From positions 1 to 64,000 of the forward strand of contig NZ_AUWR01000052.1 in assembly GCF_000455125.1 (NCBI RefSeq): DNA of 64,000 bases, given 5' to 3'. The position numbers and the translations under genes are program-made. Below the pieces are notes generated by a model that did not search any database, was not told where the DNA came from, and saw nothing but the letters and a program-made list of their open reading frames with translations. This DNA is from Mycobacterium sp. UM_WGJ. Its GTDB lineage: Bacteria > Actinomycetota > Actinomycetes > Mycobacteriales > Mycobacteriaceae. Of this stretch, positions 40,786 through 51,191 are shown piece by piece. The number at the start of each line of letters is the position of its first letter. The stretch's first letter is position 1.

Positions 40786-42114
40786 CTACCGGTCGATGGT
40801 GAACGTGGTGGTGTAGGTCCGCGGGTGATATGGCGGCGGCGGGGCATCTGGCCCGACCGGCCAGCCCTCAGGCGTCGGCCACGTGCTGACCCGCATCGTG
40901 ACCTGCTCTTGTCCGTTGGGAAGCGTCTCGACATTGACGATGCTCGGCCCGTACGGGACGGCCGGCTGATTGCCGGGGCTCGGGATGAAACCGGGGCCGG
41001 TGAGGTCTTGCGGGGGAGCCTGCAGCAGGCCCTGGGGGCTGCCCGCGGTGACGCCCACGACCTGGCCGCCATCGCTCGCGCTGGCCAACAGATACCCGCC
41101 TTGGGGCAGCGGCACGATCTGGTTCTCCCGGTTGGCGGGCCCGAGATTGTTGAAGGCACCGACCTCATGCAGGCTGTTCATCCAGGCATGGGGCGGGTCG
41201 CCGGCAGCGACCGGAGCCGACTGCCACAGGGCGCGCTGACCGTCTTGCCCCATGTTTCCGACGATCATCATGGTCCCGGAGGCCTGGTCGTAGACACCGC
41301 TGGCCTGCGAGATGCCCACCTTGGTGTCTGAGCCGAGCGGGGTGCCCAGCAGCGGTCCCAGATCCGTTGCCGGATCGGCCAGGTTCTGCACCCGAGATTC
41401 CGGGGCGATGTAGTTGTCCGGTGAGGTCCCGGGCCCGTACGGCCGGACACTGTAGAACGCGTATTGCTGACCGTCGGGGCCGACCGCGGTGCCGGTCGGC
41501 AGTGCCCGGAAACCGTCATCGACGGGAAACGGGTTATCGATGTCGGGCTGTCCGGGGAGCTGCAGGCGGGGGTGGCCGCTCTCCGGGTCCCCGGTGATGA
41601 CGATGCCGGTGCCCGGGATCGTCGCGCCCAGGTCATAGGGCGAACCGTCCTGCTTCTCCGGCATCGGTGGGCTGCCCACGCCCGCGATCGTGGGGTCGTG
41701 CTGGCCGTCGGCCGGAATCGTGTTGTCCACCAGGCGGATATGCGGGTCCTGACCGTCCGCGCCGCTGCCCAGCCGGTAGTCATTGGTCAAGGTCTGCACC
41801 AGCTGCGTCCGATGCCGGCTGTCGGTGGCGGCGTCGGAGACCACCCGGTGGATCTCGCGGGTCTTGGCGGTCAGGAATCGCTGGAACTGGCGGGACCCGG
41901 CGGGGGTGTCCAGGCCTGGCCAGGTGGCGGCCGACTCGCGGATCTCGGACTCGATGGCGTCGAGCCGTTGCCGCGAACTCACGGTGTTGCGCACGGCCTG
42001 CTGCAGGATGGTCTGGAACTGTTTGTCGGCCGCTACCGATGCCGCCAGCCGGTTCGCGAGCTCCACTTCACGCGCGCGCGCCGCATCCGCGAAGCCACCG
42101 AGGTTCTCGGCCAT
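40786..42114 (-). CDS. DUF4226 family protein with C-terminal beta domain
   Basis: A 442-residue protein. The first 115 residues are helical (LGGFADAARAREVELANRLAASV given in part) and match DUF4226, a mycobacterial domain seen in secretion-linked proteins. The rest, about 320 residues, is Gly/Pro/Asp-rich with many short strands (YAFYSVRPYGPG, ALWQSAPVAAGDPPHAWMN, GGYLLASASDGGQV), resembling DUF4185-type beta-propeller parts, but this is only an impression. No signal peptide; export by a type VII system is possible. Function unknown. Lies beside lucA, same strand, 30 nt apart. Confidence 0.75.
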   Translation of the reverse strand: MAENLGGFADAARAREVELANRLAASVAADKQFQTILQQAVRNTVSSRQRLDAIESEIRESAATWPGLDTPAGSRQFQRFLTAKTREIHRVVSDAATDSRHRTQLVQTLTNDYRLGSGADGQDPHIRLVDNTIPADGQHDPTIAGVGSPPMPEKQDGSPYDLGATIPGTGIVITGDPESGHPRLQLPGQPDIDNPFPVDDGFRALPTGTAVGPDGQQYAFYSVRPYGPGTSPDNYIAPESRVQNLADPATDLGPLLGTPLGSDTKVGISQASGVYDQASGTMMIVGNMGQDGQRALWQSAPVAAGDPPHAWMNSLHEVGAFNNLGPANRENQIVPLPQGGYLLASASDGGQVVGVTAGSPQGLLQAPPQDLTGPGFIPSPGNQPAVPYGPSIVNVETLPNGQEQVTMRVSTWPTPEGWPVGPDAPPPPYHPRTYTTTFTIDR

Positions 42115-42144
42115 AGCGAACAGGGTAGCCGGGCGGGATCGGGC

Positions 42145-42870
42145 TTACTGGTCCTTTTTCGCCCGGCGCTTGCCGGACGGGCGCAGCTTGCCCTCGTCGG
42201 TTGGGGCCGGCTCGTCGGCGTCGACGCCCGTCGACTCGAGGATCTCGGTGGCGTCGGGCTCGCCATCGGCCTCGTCGGCGTCAGCGTCCTCGGGCTCATT
42301 CGCGGCCTCGTCATCGACCTTGGTCTCGTCGGCGTCAGCGTCCTCGGTCTTCGCGTCGCCGGACTTCTTGCCCCGGCGCCGACCCTGCTTGGGCTGCTTT
42401 TCGACCTTGGGTTTGAGCGGTTTGGGCGGCGGCGGAGGCATTTCGGCGACGAATGCCAGATAGAACGCACCGATCCCCAACAGGGCGATCGCGGCTGCGG
42501 CCCCGTAGATCCCGAACAGCCACACGCCGAAGCTGTCCAGCGACAGCCAGATCTCACTGACCGCGGTGCCGACGATCAACGCTGCGGCCACCAGATGCGC
42601 CACGATCGAGCCGGTCCGCAGTGACAGCGCAAGCTGCGGGGTGCCGTACTCGGGCTTGCGCGACTGCTTCAACACCGCCGCAACCGGCAGGGCCATCCCC
42701 CCGACCAGCAGTCCGAGCAGAACTCGCATCACGGTGCCCAACACATGCGGGCTGAAGCCGGTCAGCTCCCACCACCGCGGCAGGACGAAGAGGAAATACA
42801 GAATGGCGGCGAGAGTCGAGAGCGACGCGTGCCAAACCGTGGCGACGGTACGACTCACGCCACCTCCCAT
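42145..42870 (-). CDS. Lipid uptake coordinator LucA (Rv3723-like)
   Basis: A 241-residue membrane protein, ortholog of Rv3723/LucA. Four transmembrane helices fill residues about 10-145 (IWLSLDSFGVWLFGIYGAA among them). The tail is long, first basic and Pro-rich (EMPPPPPKPLKPKVEKQPKQ), then very acidic (KTEDADADETKVDDEAANEP), then basic again. LucA stabilises the Mce1 and Mce4 importers and so permits uptake of fatty acids and cholesterol. The likely start is the first ATG; an internal GTG (VSRTVAT) is possible. Confidence 0.88.
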   Translation of the reverse strand: MGGGVSRTVATVWHASLSTLAAILYFLFVLPRWWELTGFSPHVLGTVMRVLLGLLVGGMALPVAAVLKQSRKPEYGTPQLALSLRTGSIVAHLVAAALIVGTAVSEIWLSLDSFGVWLFGIYGAAAAIALLGIGAFYLAFVAEMPPPPPKPLKPKVEKQPKQGRRRGKKSGDAKTEDADADETKVDDEAANEPEDADADEADGEPDATEILESTGVDADEPAPTDEGKLRPSGKRRAKKDQ

Positions 42871-42894
42871 GCTCGTCAGCTAGTGATTCAGGTG

Positions 42895-42980
42895 CGGAGG
42901 ATAGGGGATTTGAACCCCTGAGGGCTATTAACCCAACCCGCGTTCCAGGCGAGCGCCATAGGCCACTAGGCGAATCCTCC
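42895..42980 (-). tRNA. tRNA-Ser(GGA)
   Basis: Read on the minus strand, the acceptor stem GGAGGAT pairs with ATCCTCC and the discriminator is G. The anticodon stem CTCGC/GCGGG closes the loop CTGGAAC, giving anticodon GGA. A long variable arm (GTTGGGTTAATAGCCCTC region) and the T arm GGGGTTCAAATCCCC confirm a serine tRNA. CCA is not encoded. Confidence 0.96.
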
Positions 42981-43018
42981 GTCGGCAATGGTAGCTGAGT
43001 CCGTTGCGTGCCCCGCGC

Positions 43019-43062
43019 GCCGCTCGTCCTGCCAGGCTTAGCCGCTCGTCCCGCCCGGCTTC
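43019..43062. repeat. Two 22-nt direct repeats upstream of ffs
   Basis: GCCGCTCGTCCTGCCAGGCT and its next copy GCCGCTCGTCCCGCCCGGCT lie head to tail with a 22-nt step and three differences over the 20 nt shown. A third copy of the GCCGCTCGTCCCGC core occurs at 58347. They directly precede the SRP RNA promoter and may be mobile or slippage-born filler. Confidence 0.5.
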
Positions 43063-43082
43063 GCCGCGCTCGCGACCACCGC

Positions 43083-44516
<1,434 letters not shown>

Positions 44517-44527
44517 CACATTGCGGA

Positions 44528-44566
44528 ATTCGGCGTCGGTGCGGCCGTCGCCGAATAGAGTTTTTT
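44528..44566 (+). terminator. Rho-independent terminator of the aminotransferase gene
   Basis: ATTCGGCG (44528-44535) pairs with CGCCGAAT (44549-44556), followed after AGAG by TTTTTT (44561-44566). It lies 12 nt after the stop codon and is one of the few terminators here with a full T-run. Confidence 0.88.
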
Positions 44567-44614
44567 GACAGTTGATTCAGCAAACCCGTTGATTTGCCGG
44601 TGGAGGCGCGAGAA

Positions 44615-45226
44615 ATGTCGATCAAGGTCGGTGCCTTCGGCTGCGCGGTGGTGGCGCTAGGGCTGCTGGGTCTGGGCCAGGTTCCGGCGGCGCAGGCCGG
44701 ACCGGAACGGCCGGTCGAACCGCCGTCGGTGCCGGCCGCCGATCCCATTGCCGCCGAAGCGGAACTGTTGCCGCCGAGGGCCGCCGAACAACTCGATGCC
44801 TTTCGCCACGATGCCGCCGAGGGCGCACTGGGAAATCCGGTGATGTATGGCGACGGCCAGTGTTATCCGCTGGTGCAGCAATACATCCAGACGCTCGGTT
44901 CATGGCGCAACAGAGACCCCAGCGGCAATGCCTTCGATCTCTACGAGCATTTCCCCACCAACGGTCTGGGCCAATACTTCGACCAGGTGCCGTTCGACGG
45001 TGGTCTGAACGCACCGCGGGTCGGGGACGTCGTGGTCTACGGCCCCGGCGGGTTTGTCAGTGAACACGGGCATGCCGGGGTGGTCACGGCGGTGCGGGGC
45101 AGCGGCAGCCTGCTGCGCTATGAGGTCGCCGAACAGAACTCCGGCGGCCGGTTGTTCGTGACGCTGAACTGGCGTGACGTCGGGCCCATGTGGAACACGC
45201 TGGGGTATCTGCGCCCGAAACCGTAG
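44615..45226 (+). CDS. Secreted CHAP-domain protein
   Basis: A 203-residue exported protein. A signal peptide ends near AAQAGP, then a Pro/Glu-rich linker to about residue 75. The rest is a CHAP domain: the catalytic Cys in GDGQCYPLVQQY, the His in HGHAGVV and an Asn/Glu in EVAEQNSGGR. CHAP enzymes cut amide bonds in the peptide part of the cell wall. GGAGG ends 9 nt before the chosen ATG. The gene lies between the aminotransferase terminator and dnaX, alone on its transcript as far as visible. Confidence 0.82.
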   Translation: MSIKVGAFGCAVVALGLLGLGQVPAAQAGPERPVEPPSVPAADPIAAEAELLPPRAAEQLDAFRHDAAEGALGNPVMYGDGQCYPLVQQYIQTLGSWRNRDPSGNAFDLYEHFPTNGLGQYFDQVPFDGGLNAPRVGDVVVYGPGGFVSEHGHAGVVTAVRGSGSLLRYEVAEQNSGGRLFVTLNWRDVGPMWNTLGYLRPKP

Positions 45227-45280
45227 TGCTTCGCCTGCCGGGCCTGCACTCGCGTCGGGCTGAGCAAGTACCCTGCTGGC

Positions 45281-47227
45281 GTGGCGCTCTACCGCAAATA
45301 CCGGCCGGCATCCTTCGCCGAAGTGGTGGGGCAGGAGCACGTCACCGAACCCCTGTGCACGGCGTTGTCGGCGGGCCGGATCAACCACGCCTACCTGTTT
45401 TCGGGACCTCGTGGGTGCGGTAAGACCTCGTCGGCGCGCATCCTGGCCCGGTCGCTGAACTGTGCGCAGGGGCCGACCCCGACGCCGTGCGGAACCTGCG
45501 ACTCGTGCGTGGCGCTGGCCCCCAACGGCCCGGGCAGCATCGATGTCGTCGAACTCGACGCGGCCAGCCACGGCGGGGTCGACGACACCCGCGATCTGCG
45601 CGATCGCGCCTTCTACGCTCCCGCCCAGTCGCGCTACCGAATCTTCATCATCGACGAAGCGCACATGGTGACCACCGCGGGTTTCAACGCGCTGCTCAAG
45701 ATCGTCGAGGAGCCGCCCGACCACCTGATCTTCGTGTTCGCCACCACCGAACCGGAGAAGGTGCTGCCCACTATCCGCAGCCGCACCCATCACTATCCGT
45801 TCCGGCTGCTGGCGCCGCGCACCATGCGCGAGCTGATCGGAAGAATCTGCGAGCAGGAGCGCGTCGCCGTCGATGACGCGGTATATCCACTGGTGATCCG
45901 TGCCGGCGGCGGCTCGCCCCGCGACACCCTCTCCGTGCTCGACCAGCTGCTGGCCGGCTCGGAGCCCATGCCCGGCAGCCCCGACACCAGCCACGTGCGC
46001 TACCAGCGGGCACTGGGCCTGTTAGGCGCCACCGACGTCGCCCTGATCGACGAGGCGGTCGACGCCTTGGCCGCCGGGGATGCCGCATCGCTGTTCGGAG
46101 CGGTGGAGGCGGTCGTTGACGCCGGCCACGACCCGCGCCGGTTCGCCATCGACCTGCTGGAGCGGTTCCGCGACCTGATCGTGCTGCAGGCGGTCCCCGA
46201 CGCGGTCGCCAAAGGCGTGGTCGACGCACCGGAAGACATCCTGGAACGCATGCAGGAGCAGGCCGCCCGGATCGGTTCGGCCACCCTGGCCCGCTACGCC
46301 GAGGTGGTGCACGCCGGGCTCGGGGAGATGCGCGGCGCGACCGCTCCCCGGTTGTTGCTGGAGGTGGTGTGCGCCCGGCTGCTGCTGCCCTCGGCCGCCG
46401 ACACCGAAGCCGCACTGCTGCAACGGATTGAGCGCATCGAGGGCCGACTGGACATGTCGATACCGGCGGCACCCGCGCGTACCGGAGCCGTCTCCTCCGC
46501 GAGCCCGCCGTCTCCGGCCGCTGCGCCGGCCGCGTCATCGGGCAAGCAGTTCACCCGCCGTTCTGCCCGGACCACCGACCCCGCATCCGCGCCCGCACCC
46601 GAGCCTGCGCCGGTGCCCGTCGCCGCTCCCACCCCCGAGCCGGTGCCGCCACCCGCGGCGGCAGTGCCCGAACCCGAACCTGTTGCGCCACCTGCTCCGG
46701 CCCCCGCGCCGCCGGCCGAACCGGAGCCCGCTGCGGCGCCGCCGGCGCCCGCACCCGCTGCGGCAGCCACCCCGGGCGAGCCCGACGCCGCCGCCGTGCG
46801 CGCGATGTGGACCACGGTCCGCGAAAAGGTGCGCCGACGCAGCCGCTCGACCGAGGCGATGCTGGCCGACGCGACGGTGCGCACCGTGGACGGCAACACC
46901 TTGGTGCTGACCCACGGAACGGCCTCGCTGGCCAGGCGACTCTCCGAACCGCGCAACACCGACGTCATCACCGAGGCCCTCAAGGACGCCCTCGGGGTGA
47001 ACTGGCGGGTGCGCTGCGAGGCCGGCGGACCACCTCCGGACGCCGGCCACTCGGCGGCGCCCGCTCAGGTCGACGTGGAATCGGCGCGGCGCGCCGACGA
47101 GGAGGCCATGCTGGCCGAGGCGGCCGTCGATGCCGGTTCGGAGGCCCCGCCCCGCCGCGACCCCGAAGAAGCGGCCCTGGAGTTGTTGCAGAACGAGTTG
47201 GGCGCCCGCCGGATCAGCGGCGACTGA
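45281..47227 (+). CDS. DNA polymerase III subunit gamma/tau (DnaX/DnaZX)
   Basis: A 648-residue clamp-loader subunit. The start ALYRKYRPASFAEVVGQEHV, Walker A GPRGCGKTSSARIL, the zinc cysteines (NCAQ, CGTCDSC), Walker B FIIDEAHM and sensor-1 VFATTEPEK follow in order. Domain III ends near residue 380. Residues about 395-505 are an Ala/Pro/Glu-rich linker (PVPVAAPTPEPVPPPAAAVP), followed by a tau-type C-terminal domain. It is longer than the M. tuberculosis protein (about 578 aa), mostly in this linker. GTG start. No clear frameshift signal for a short gamma form was seen. Confidence 0.95.
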   Translation: MALYRKYRPASFAEVVGQEHVTEPLCTALSAGRINHAYLFSGPRGCGKTSSARILARSLNCAQGPTPTPCGTCDSCVALAPNGPGSIDVVELDAASHGGVDDTRDLRDRAFYAPAQSRYRIFIIDEAHMVTTAGFNALLKIVEEPPDHLIFVFATTEPEKVLPTIRSRTHHYPFRLLAPRTMRELIGRICEQERVAVDDAVYPLVIRAGGGSPRDTLSVLDQLLAGSEPMPGSPDTSHVRYQRALGLLGATDVALIDEAVDALAAGDAASLFGAVEAVVDAGHDPRRFAIDLLERFRDLIVLQAVPDAVAKGVVDAPEDILERMQEQAARIGSATLARYAEVVHAGLGEMRGATAPRLLLEVVCARLLLPSAADTEAALLQRIERIEGRLDMSIPAAPARTGAVSSASPPSPAAAPAASSGKQFTRRSARTTDPASAPAPEPAPVPVAAPTPEPVPPPAAAVPEPEPVAPPAPAPAPPAEPEPAAAPPAPAPAAAATPGEPDAAAVRAMWTTVREKVRRRSRSTEAMLADATVRTVDGNTLVLTHGTASLARRLSEPRNTDVITEALKDALGVNWRVRCEAGGPPPDAGHSAAPAQVDVESARRADEEAMLAEAAVDAGSEAPPRRDPEEAALELLQNELGARRISGD

Positions 47228-47241
47228 AGGTACTCGGTCCG

Positions 47242-48564
47242 CTAGGGAGTCCACCAGGGCCGTAGCGGCAGACCCCCATCCCCGCCCTGCTGGTCGACGT
47301 TGCCGGCCAGCACGTGGTGTAACTGACACTGGTTGCGCTCGAAGCCGATCACCGCAGCCGCCATGTACAGGCCCCACACCTTGGCGCGGCCCAAGCCCAC
47401 TTCGGCGACAGCCTCGTCCCAGTGGTCCACCAGGTTCTGGCACCAGCCGCGCAGCGTCTTGGCGTAGTGGAGCCGGAAGTCCTCCTCATGCAGGACCTCG
47501 AGACCGGTCTGCTGGATCTCGGCGGTGATGCTTCCCACGCCGGTGATCTCGCCGTCGGGGAAGACATACCGGTCGGTGAACGGGTCGCCCTTGTAGACGG
47601 AATTGTCCGCAGTCGTGATGCAGTGGTTGAGCAGCAGGCCACCGGTGCGCAGCTTCGATTTGAGGAAGCGGAAGTAGGCCGGGTAGTTCTTCACCCCGAT
47701 GTGCTCGGTCATGCCGATCGACGAGACGCCGTCGAATTCGGTCTCGCGCACGTCCCGGTAGTCGCAGTGCCGGACCTCAGCGAACTCGGAGAGTCCTTCC
47801 TCGGCGATCGCCCGCTGCGCCCAGGCGACCTGCTCTGCAGCGAGGGTGACGCCGAGTGCGTGGACCCCGCGGCGCGCGGCGTAGCGCACCATGCCGCCCC
47901 AGCCGCAGCCGACGTCGAGCAGGCGATCGCCGGGCTTCAGCCGCAGCTTCTCGAAGATCAGCCGGTACTTGTTCTCCTGGGCTTCCTCCAGCGTCGCGTC
48001 GGCGGACGGGTAGATCGCGCAGGTGTAGGTCATCGACGGGCCCAGCACCCACTCGTAGAAGGTGTTCGACACGTCGTAGTGGTGATGAATCGCGTCGGCG
48101 TCCCGAGACTTGCTGTGCCGCAGCCCGCTGGCGTTGCGACGCCATTTGGGTGGCGCCTCCTCCGGCGGCGGAGCGACCGGCTTGAGATTCCTCAGCCCGA
48201 TGGAGCGGACGATATTGGCCATATCGCGCGCCGACGGGCGTTTGAATTCGAGATCCGCCATGGCGTTGAGCACGTCGTAGGGATTCCCCGGGTGGACGCC
48301 GCACAGTTCCAGGTCACCCGAGATGTAGGCCCGGGCTATGCCGAGTTGGCCCAGTGAGGTGGCCAGGTAGTTGGTCGCCCGCGGATTCAGCAGTTTCACG
48401 CCCAGTTCCGCGTCGCTGGGCCCGACGCTGCTGCCGTCGTAGGCAGAGATCTTCAGTGGTGGTGGCTGCCCCCCAGCGGCCAGTAGCACCAGAATCTCGG
48501 CCAGCCCCAGCTTGCCGTTCGCGGTGGTGGTGTTCGTGCTTTGGTTGAGTGTTTTGACCGCCAT
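47242..48564 (-). CDS. Cyclopropane-fatty-acid synthase family methyltransferase (first copy)
   Basis: A 440-residue CFA-type methyltransferase. An N-terminal domain of about 150 residues (LGIARAYISGDLEL, SIGLRNLKPVAPP) precedes the SAM domain with LLDVGCGWGGMVRYAA and GMTEHIG. The C-terminal AEIQQTGLEVLHEEDFRLHY and HWDEAV are typical. It places a methylene or methyl group on an unsaturated phospholipid acyl chain. It is a close paralog of the gene at 49887-51191 and lies tail-to-tail with dnaX. The reductase needed for methyl (rather than cyclopropane) products is encoded next to the other copy. Divergent from the flavin monooxygenase. Confidence 0.92.
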   Translation of the reverse strand: MAVKTLNQSTNTTTANGKLGLAEILVLLAAGGQPPPLKISAYDGSSVGPSDAELGVKLLNPRATNYLATSLGQLGIARAYISGDLELCGVHPGNPYDVLNAMADLEFKRPSARDMANIVRSIGLRNLKPVAPPPEEAPPKWRRNASGLRHSKSRDADAIHHHYDVSNTFYEWVLGPSMTYTCAIYPSADATLEEAQENKYRLIFEKLRLKPGDRLLDVGCGWGGMVRYAARRGVHALGVTLAAEQVAWAQRAIAEEGLSEFAEVRHCDYRDVRETEFDGVSSIGMTEHIGVKNYPAYFRFLKSKLRTGGLLLNHCITTADNSVYKGDPFTDRYVFPDGEITGVGSITAEIQQTGLEVLHEEDFRLHYAKTLRGWCQNLVDHWDEAVAEVGLGRAKVWGLYMAAAVIGFERNQCQLHHVLAGNVDQQGGDGGLPLRPWWTP

Positions 48565-48638
48565 GATCTAAGCCCCCCTTGTCCAGATGCGAGTAACCGC
48601 TCGGGCGTCACCTCAAACTCGCGTAGCGTTGCACCGCG

Positions 48639-49880
48639 ATGGGAGAGAGAACCGAGGCAACCACCTGCGCGATCGTCGGTGGCGGACCGGCAGGCATGGT
48701 TCTCGGGTTGTTGCTGGCCCGGGCCGGTGTGCAGGTAACGCTGCTGGAGAAGCACGCCGACTTCCTGCGCGATTTTCGTGGCGACACCGTGCACCCCACC
48801 ACCCTGCGCCTCCTCGACGAGCTCGGGCTCTGGGAGCGCTTCGCGACGCTGGCGCACAGTGAGATCCACCAGGTCAGCCTCGACATGGCCGGGCGCGGCG
48901 TCACGGTGGTCGACTTCGGTCGGCTGCGCCGCCAGCCGCATCCCTACATCGCGATGGTGCCGCAGTGGGACCTGCTCAACCTGCTCGCCGAGTCCGCACA
49001 GACCGAGCCGACGTTCACCCTGCGAATGCAGAGCGAGGTGACCGGACTGCTGCACGAGGAAGGCCGGGTGGCCGGAGTGCGCTACCGCGATACCGAGGGC
49101 ACCGGCGAGCTGCGTGCCGATCTCACGGTCGCCTGCGACGGGCGCTGGTCGGTGGCGCGGCATGAGGCGGGCCTGCACTCACGCGAGTTTCCGGTGAACT
49201 TCGATGTGTGGTGGTTCCGGCTGCCGAACGACCGCGCCGCCCAGCCCACCTTGTTGCCCCGCCTCGGGCCCGGGCGGGCCGCGATCATGATTCCGCGGGA
49301 CAGCTACTTTCAGGTCGCCTACCTGGGCCGCAAGGGCACCGACGCGGACAAGCGGGCGCGCGGTATCGAGGCATTCCGCCGCGACGTGGTGGAGCTCATC
49401 CCCGAGGCGGCGGACTCGGTGGAGGCGCTGCAGAGCCTGGACGACGTCAAACACCTTGATGTGCGGCTGAATCGGTTGCGGCATTGGAGCATTGACGGCT
49501 TGTTGTGCATCGGCGACGCCGCACACGCCATGTCGCCGGTGGGTGGGGTCGGCATCAATCTGGCGGTGCAGGACGCGGTGGCCGCCGCCACCATCCTGGC
49601 CGAGCCGCTACGGCACGGCCAGCTGACCGCCGGGGACCTGGCTGCCGTGCAGCGCCGCCGGGAGCTGCCCACCGTCGTCACCCAGTCGGTGCAGCGGGTG
49701 GCGCACCGGGCGCTGAACCCGATCTTGCGCGGAAAGAACCTCAGCCCGCCGGCGAGCGTGGGCACGCTGTTCGCGGTGTTGCCCTGGCTCTCGGCGATTC
49801 CGGCATACCTGGTCGGGGTGGGCGTGCGCCCGGAGCGGGCACCGGCCTTCGCGCGCCGCCAGAACCGTCAGAGCCGCTAG
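48639..49880 (+). CDS. FAD-dependent monooxygenase-type oxidoreductase
   Basis: A 413-residue flavoprotein of the p-hydroxybenzoate hydroxylase fold. FAD motifs: AIVGGGPAGMVLG near the start, the DG motif VACDGRWSV, and the GD motif CIGDAAHAMSPVGGVGINLA. The middle domain (FPVNFDVWWFRLP) sets the substrate pocket. It could hydroxylate an aromatic or act as a geranylgeranyl-type reductase on lipids; the two CFA genes on either side hint at a lipid substrate, but this is inference. No transmembrane helix is certain, though the C-terminal FAVLPWLSAIPAYLVGVGV could lie on a membrane. Confidence 0.88.
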   Translation: MGERTEATTCAIVGGGPAGMVLGLLLARAGVQVTLLEKHADFLRDFRGDTVHPTTLRLLDELGLWERFATLAHSEIHQVSLDMAGRGVTVVDFGRLRRQPHPYIAMVPQWDLLNLLAESAQTEPTFTLRMQSEVTGLLHEEGRVAGVRYRDTEGTGELRADLTVACDGRWSVARHEAGLHSREFPVNFDVWWFRLPNDRAAQPTLLPRLGPGRAAIMIPRDSYFQVAYLGRKGTDADKRARGIEAFRRDVVELIPEAADSVEALQSLDDVKHLDVRLNRLRHWSIDGLLCIGDAAHAMSPVGGVGINLAVQDAVAAATILAEPLRHGQLTAGDLAAVQRRRELPTVVTQSVQRVAHRALNPILRGKNLSPPASVGTLFAVLPWLSAIPAYLVGVGVRPERAPAFARRQNRQSR

Positions 49881-49886
49881 GGTCGG

Positions 49887-51191
49887 CTAGGGCCGCCACC
49901 ACGGCCGCAGCGGCAGGCCGGCGCCGTCGCCGCCGTTGACCGCCAGCGCGTGATGAAGCTGAATGCCGTTGTGCTCGAAGCCCAGCCGGGAACCGGCCAT
50001 GTACAGGCCCCACACCTTGGCGGTGGCCAGCCCGACCTCGGCCACCGCGTCGTCCCAGTGCGCCACCAGGTTGGCGCCCCAGTCGCGCAGGGTCAGCTCG
50101 TAGTGGTTGCGCAGGTTCTCGGTGTGCAGCACCTCTAGGCCGACGTCTTGGATCTCGCTGATGATGCGGCCGGACCCGGCCAGCTCTCCGTCGGGGAACA
50201 CATAGCGGTCGATGAAATCGCCTGCGGTCGCACTGGATTTGTTGTCCGCCCGGGTGATGCAGTGGTTGAGTAGCAGACCGCCGGGACGCAGCTTGGACTT
50301 GAGGAACCCGAAGTAGGCGGGGTAGTTGGCCACCCCGATGTGTTCGGTCATACCGATCGAGGAGACCGCGTCAAATCCGGATTCGCCGACGTCGCGGTAG
50401 TCGCAGTGGCGCACCTCGGCCCGATCGGACAGGCCGGCGTCGGCGATCGCGCGCTGCGCCCACTGGGCCTGTTCGGCCGACAGCGTCGCACCGATGGCGC
50501 GCACCCCGTGCCGTGCCGCGTAGCGCACCATGCCGCCCCAGCCGCAGCCCACGTCGAGCAGCACGTCGCCGGGGCTCAACCGCAGCTTGTCGAAGACCAG
50601 CCGGTACTTGTTCTCCTGGGCCTGCTCCAGCGTGGCATCCGGAGTCGGATAGACCGCGCAGGTGTAGGTCATCGATGGTCCCAGCACCCAGGCGTAGAAG
50701 TCGTTGGATACGTCGTAGTGGTGATGAATCGCCTCGGCGTCCCGAGACTTGCTGTGCCGCAATCCTTCCGCGATACGTCGCCAGCGGGGGAGTGCCTCCT
50801 GGGGCGGCGGGGCGATCGGCACCAGATGTTCGATCCCGATCGAGCGCACGATGTTGGCCAGCACTCTGGGCGAGGGCCGTTTGAAGTGCAGCTCGTCAGC
50901 CAAGGCCTTGAGCAGCCGATAGGGATCCCCGGGATGCACACCGTGCAGCCCCAGATCACCGGAGATGTAGGCCCGGGCCATCCCCAGGTCGCCGGGAGCG
51001 GTGGCCAGATAGGTGGTGCCCCGCGGGGTCAGCAGGTCCAGGCCCAAGGGGGCGTCGTCGGGGCCGGTGCTGCTTCCGTCGTAGGCGGTGAACCGCAGCG
51101 GCAGGTGCCCGTCGGTGGCCAGGGTCTCCAGCACCTGGGCCAGGCTCAGCCTGCCGGTCGAAGTGCGTATCTGCTCGCTGTCGATCGTCAT
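49887..51191 (-). CDS. CFA-type methyltransferase, tuberculostearate BfaB/TmsB-like (second copy, Rv3720)
   Basis: A 434-residue CFA-type methyltransferase, best matching Rv3720 by its position next to the Rv3719-type flavoprotein. The SAM motif is LLDVGCGWGGMVRYAA; GMTEHIG and RPWWRP at the C-terminus are shared with the first copy. Enzymes of this kind (BfaB/UfaA1, TmsB) methylate oleoyl chains at C10, giving a 10-methylene product later reduced to tuberculostearic acid. Its ATG overlaps the TGA of the flavoprotein gene, so the two are coupled. Six to seven nt separate its end from the convergent monooxygenase. Confidence 0.92.
   Translation of the reverse strand: MTIDSEQIRTSTGRLSLAQVLETLATDGHLPLRFTAYDGSSTGPDDAPLGLDLLTPRGTTYLATAPGDLGMARAYISGDLGLHGVHPGDPYRLLKALADELHFKRPSPRVLANIVRSIGIEHLVPIAPPPQEALPRWRRIAEGLRHSKSRDAEAIHHHYDVSNDFYAWVLGPSMTYTCAVYPTPDATLEQAQENKYRLVFDKLRLSPGDVLLDVGCGWGGMVRYAARHGVRAIGATLSAEQAQWAQRAIADAGLSDRAEVRHCDYRDVGESGFDAVSSIGMTEHIGVANYPAYFGFLKSKLRPGGLLLNHCITRADNKSSATAGDFIDRYVFPDGELAGSGRIISEIQDVGLEVLHTENLRNHYELTLRDWGANLVAHWDDAVAEVGLATAKVWGLYMAGSRLGFEHNGIQLHHALAVNGGDGAGLPLRPWWRP

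Noticed and set aside
45281-47227. Programmed frameshift for a short gamma form of DnaX
   Set aside because: No A-rich slippery run followed by a hairpin was seen in the region after domain III.
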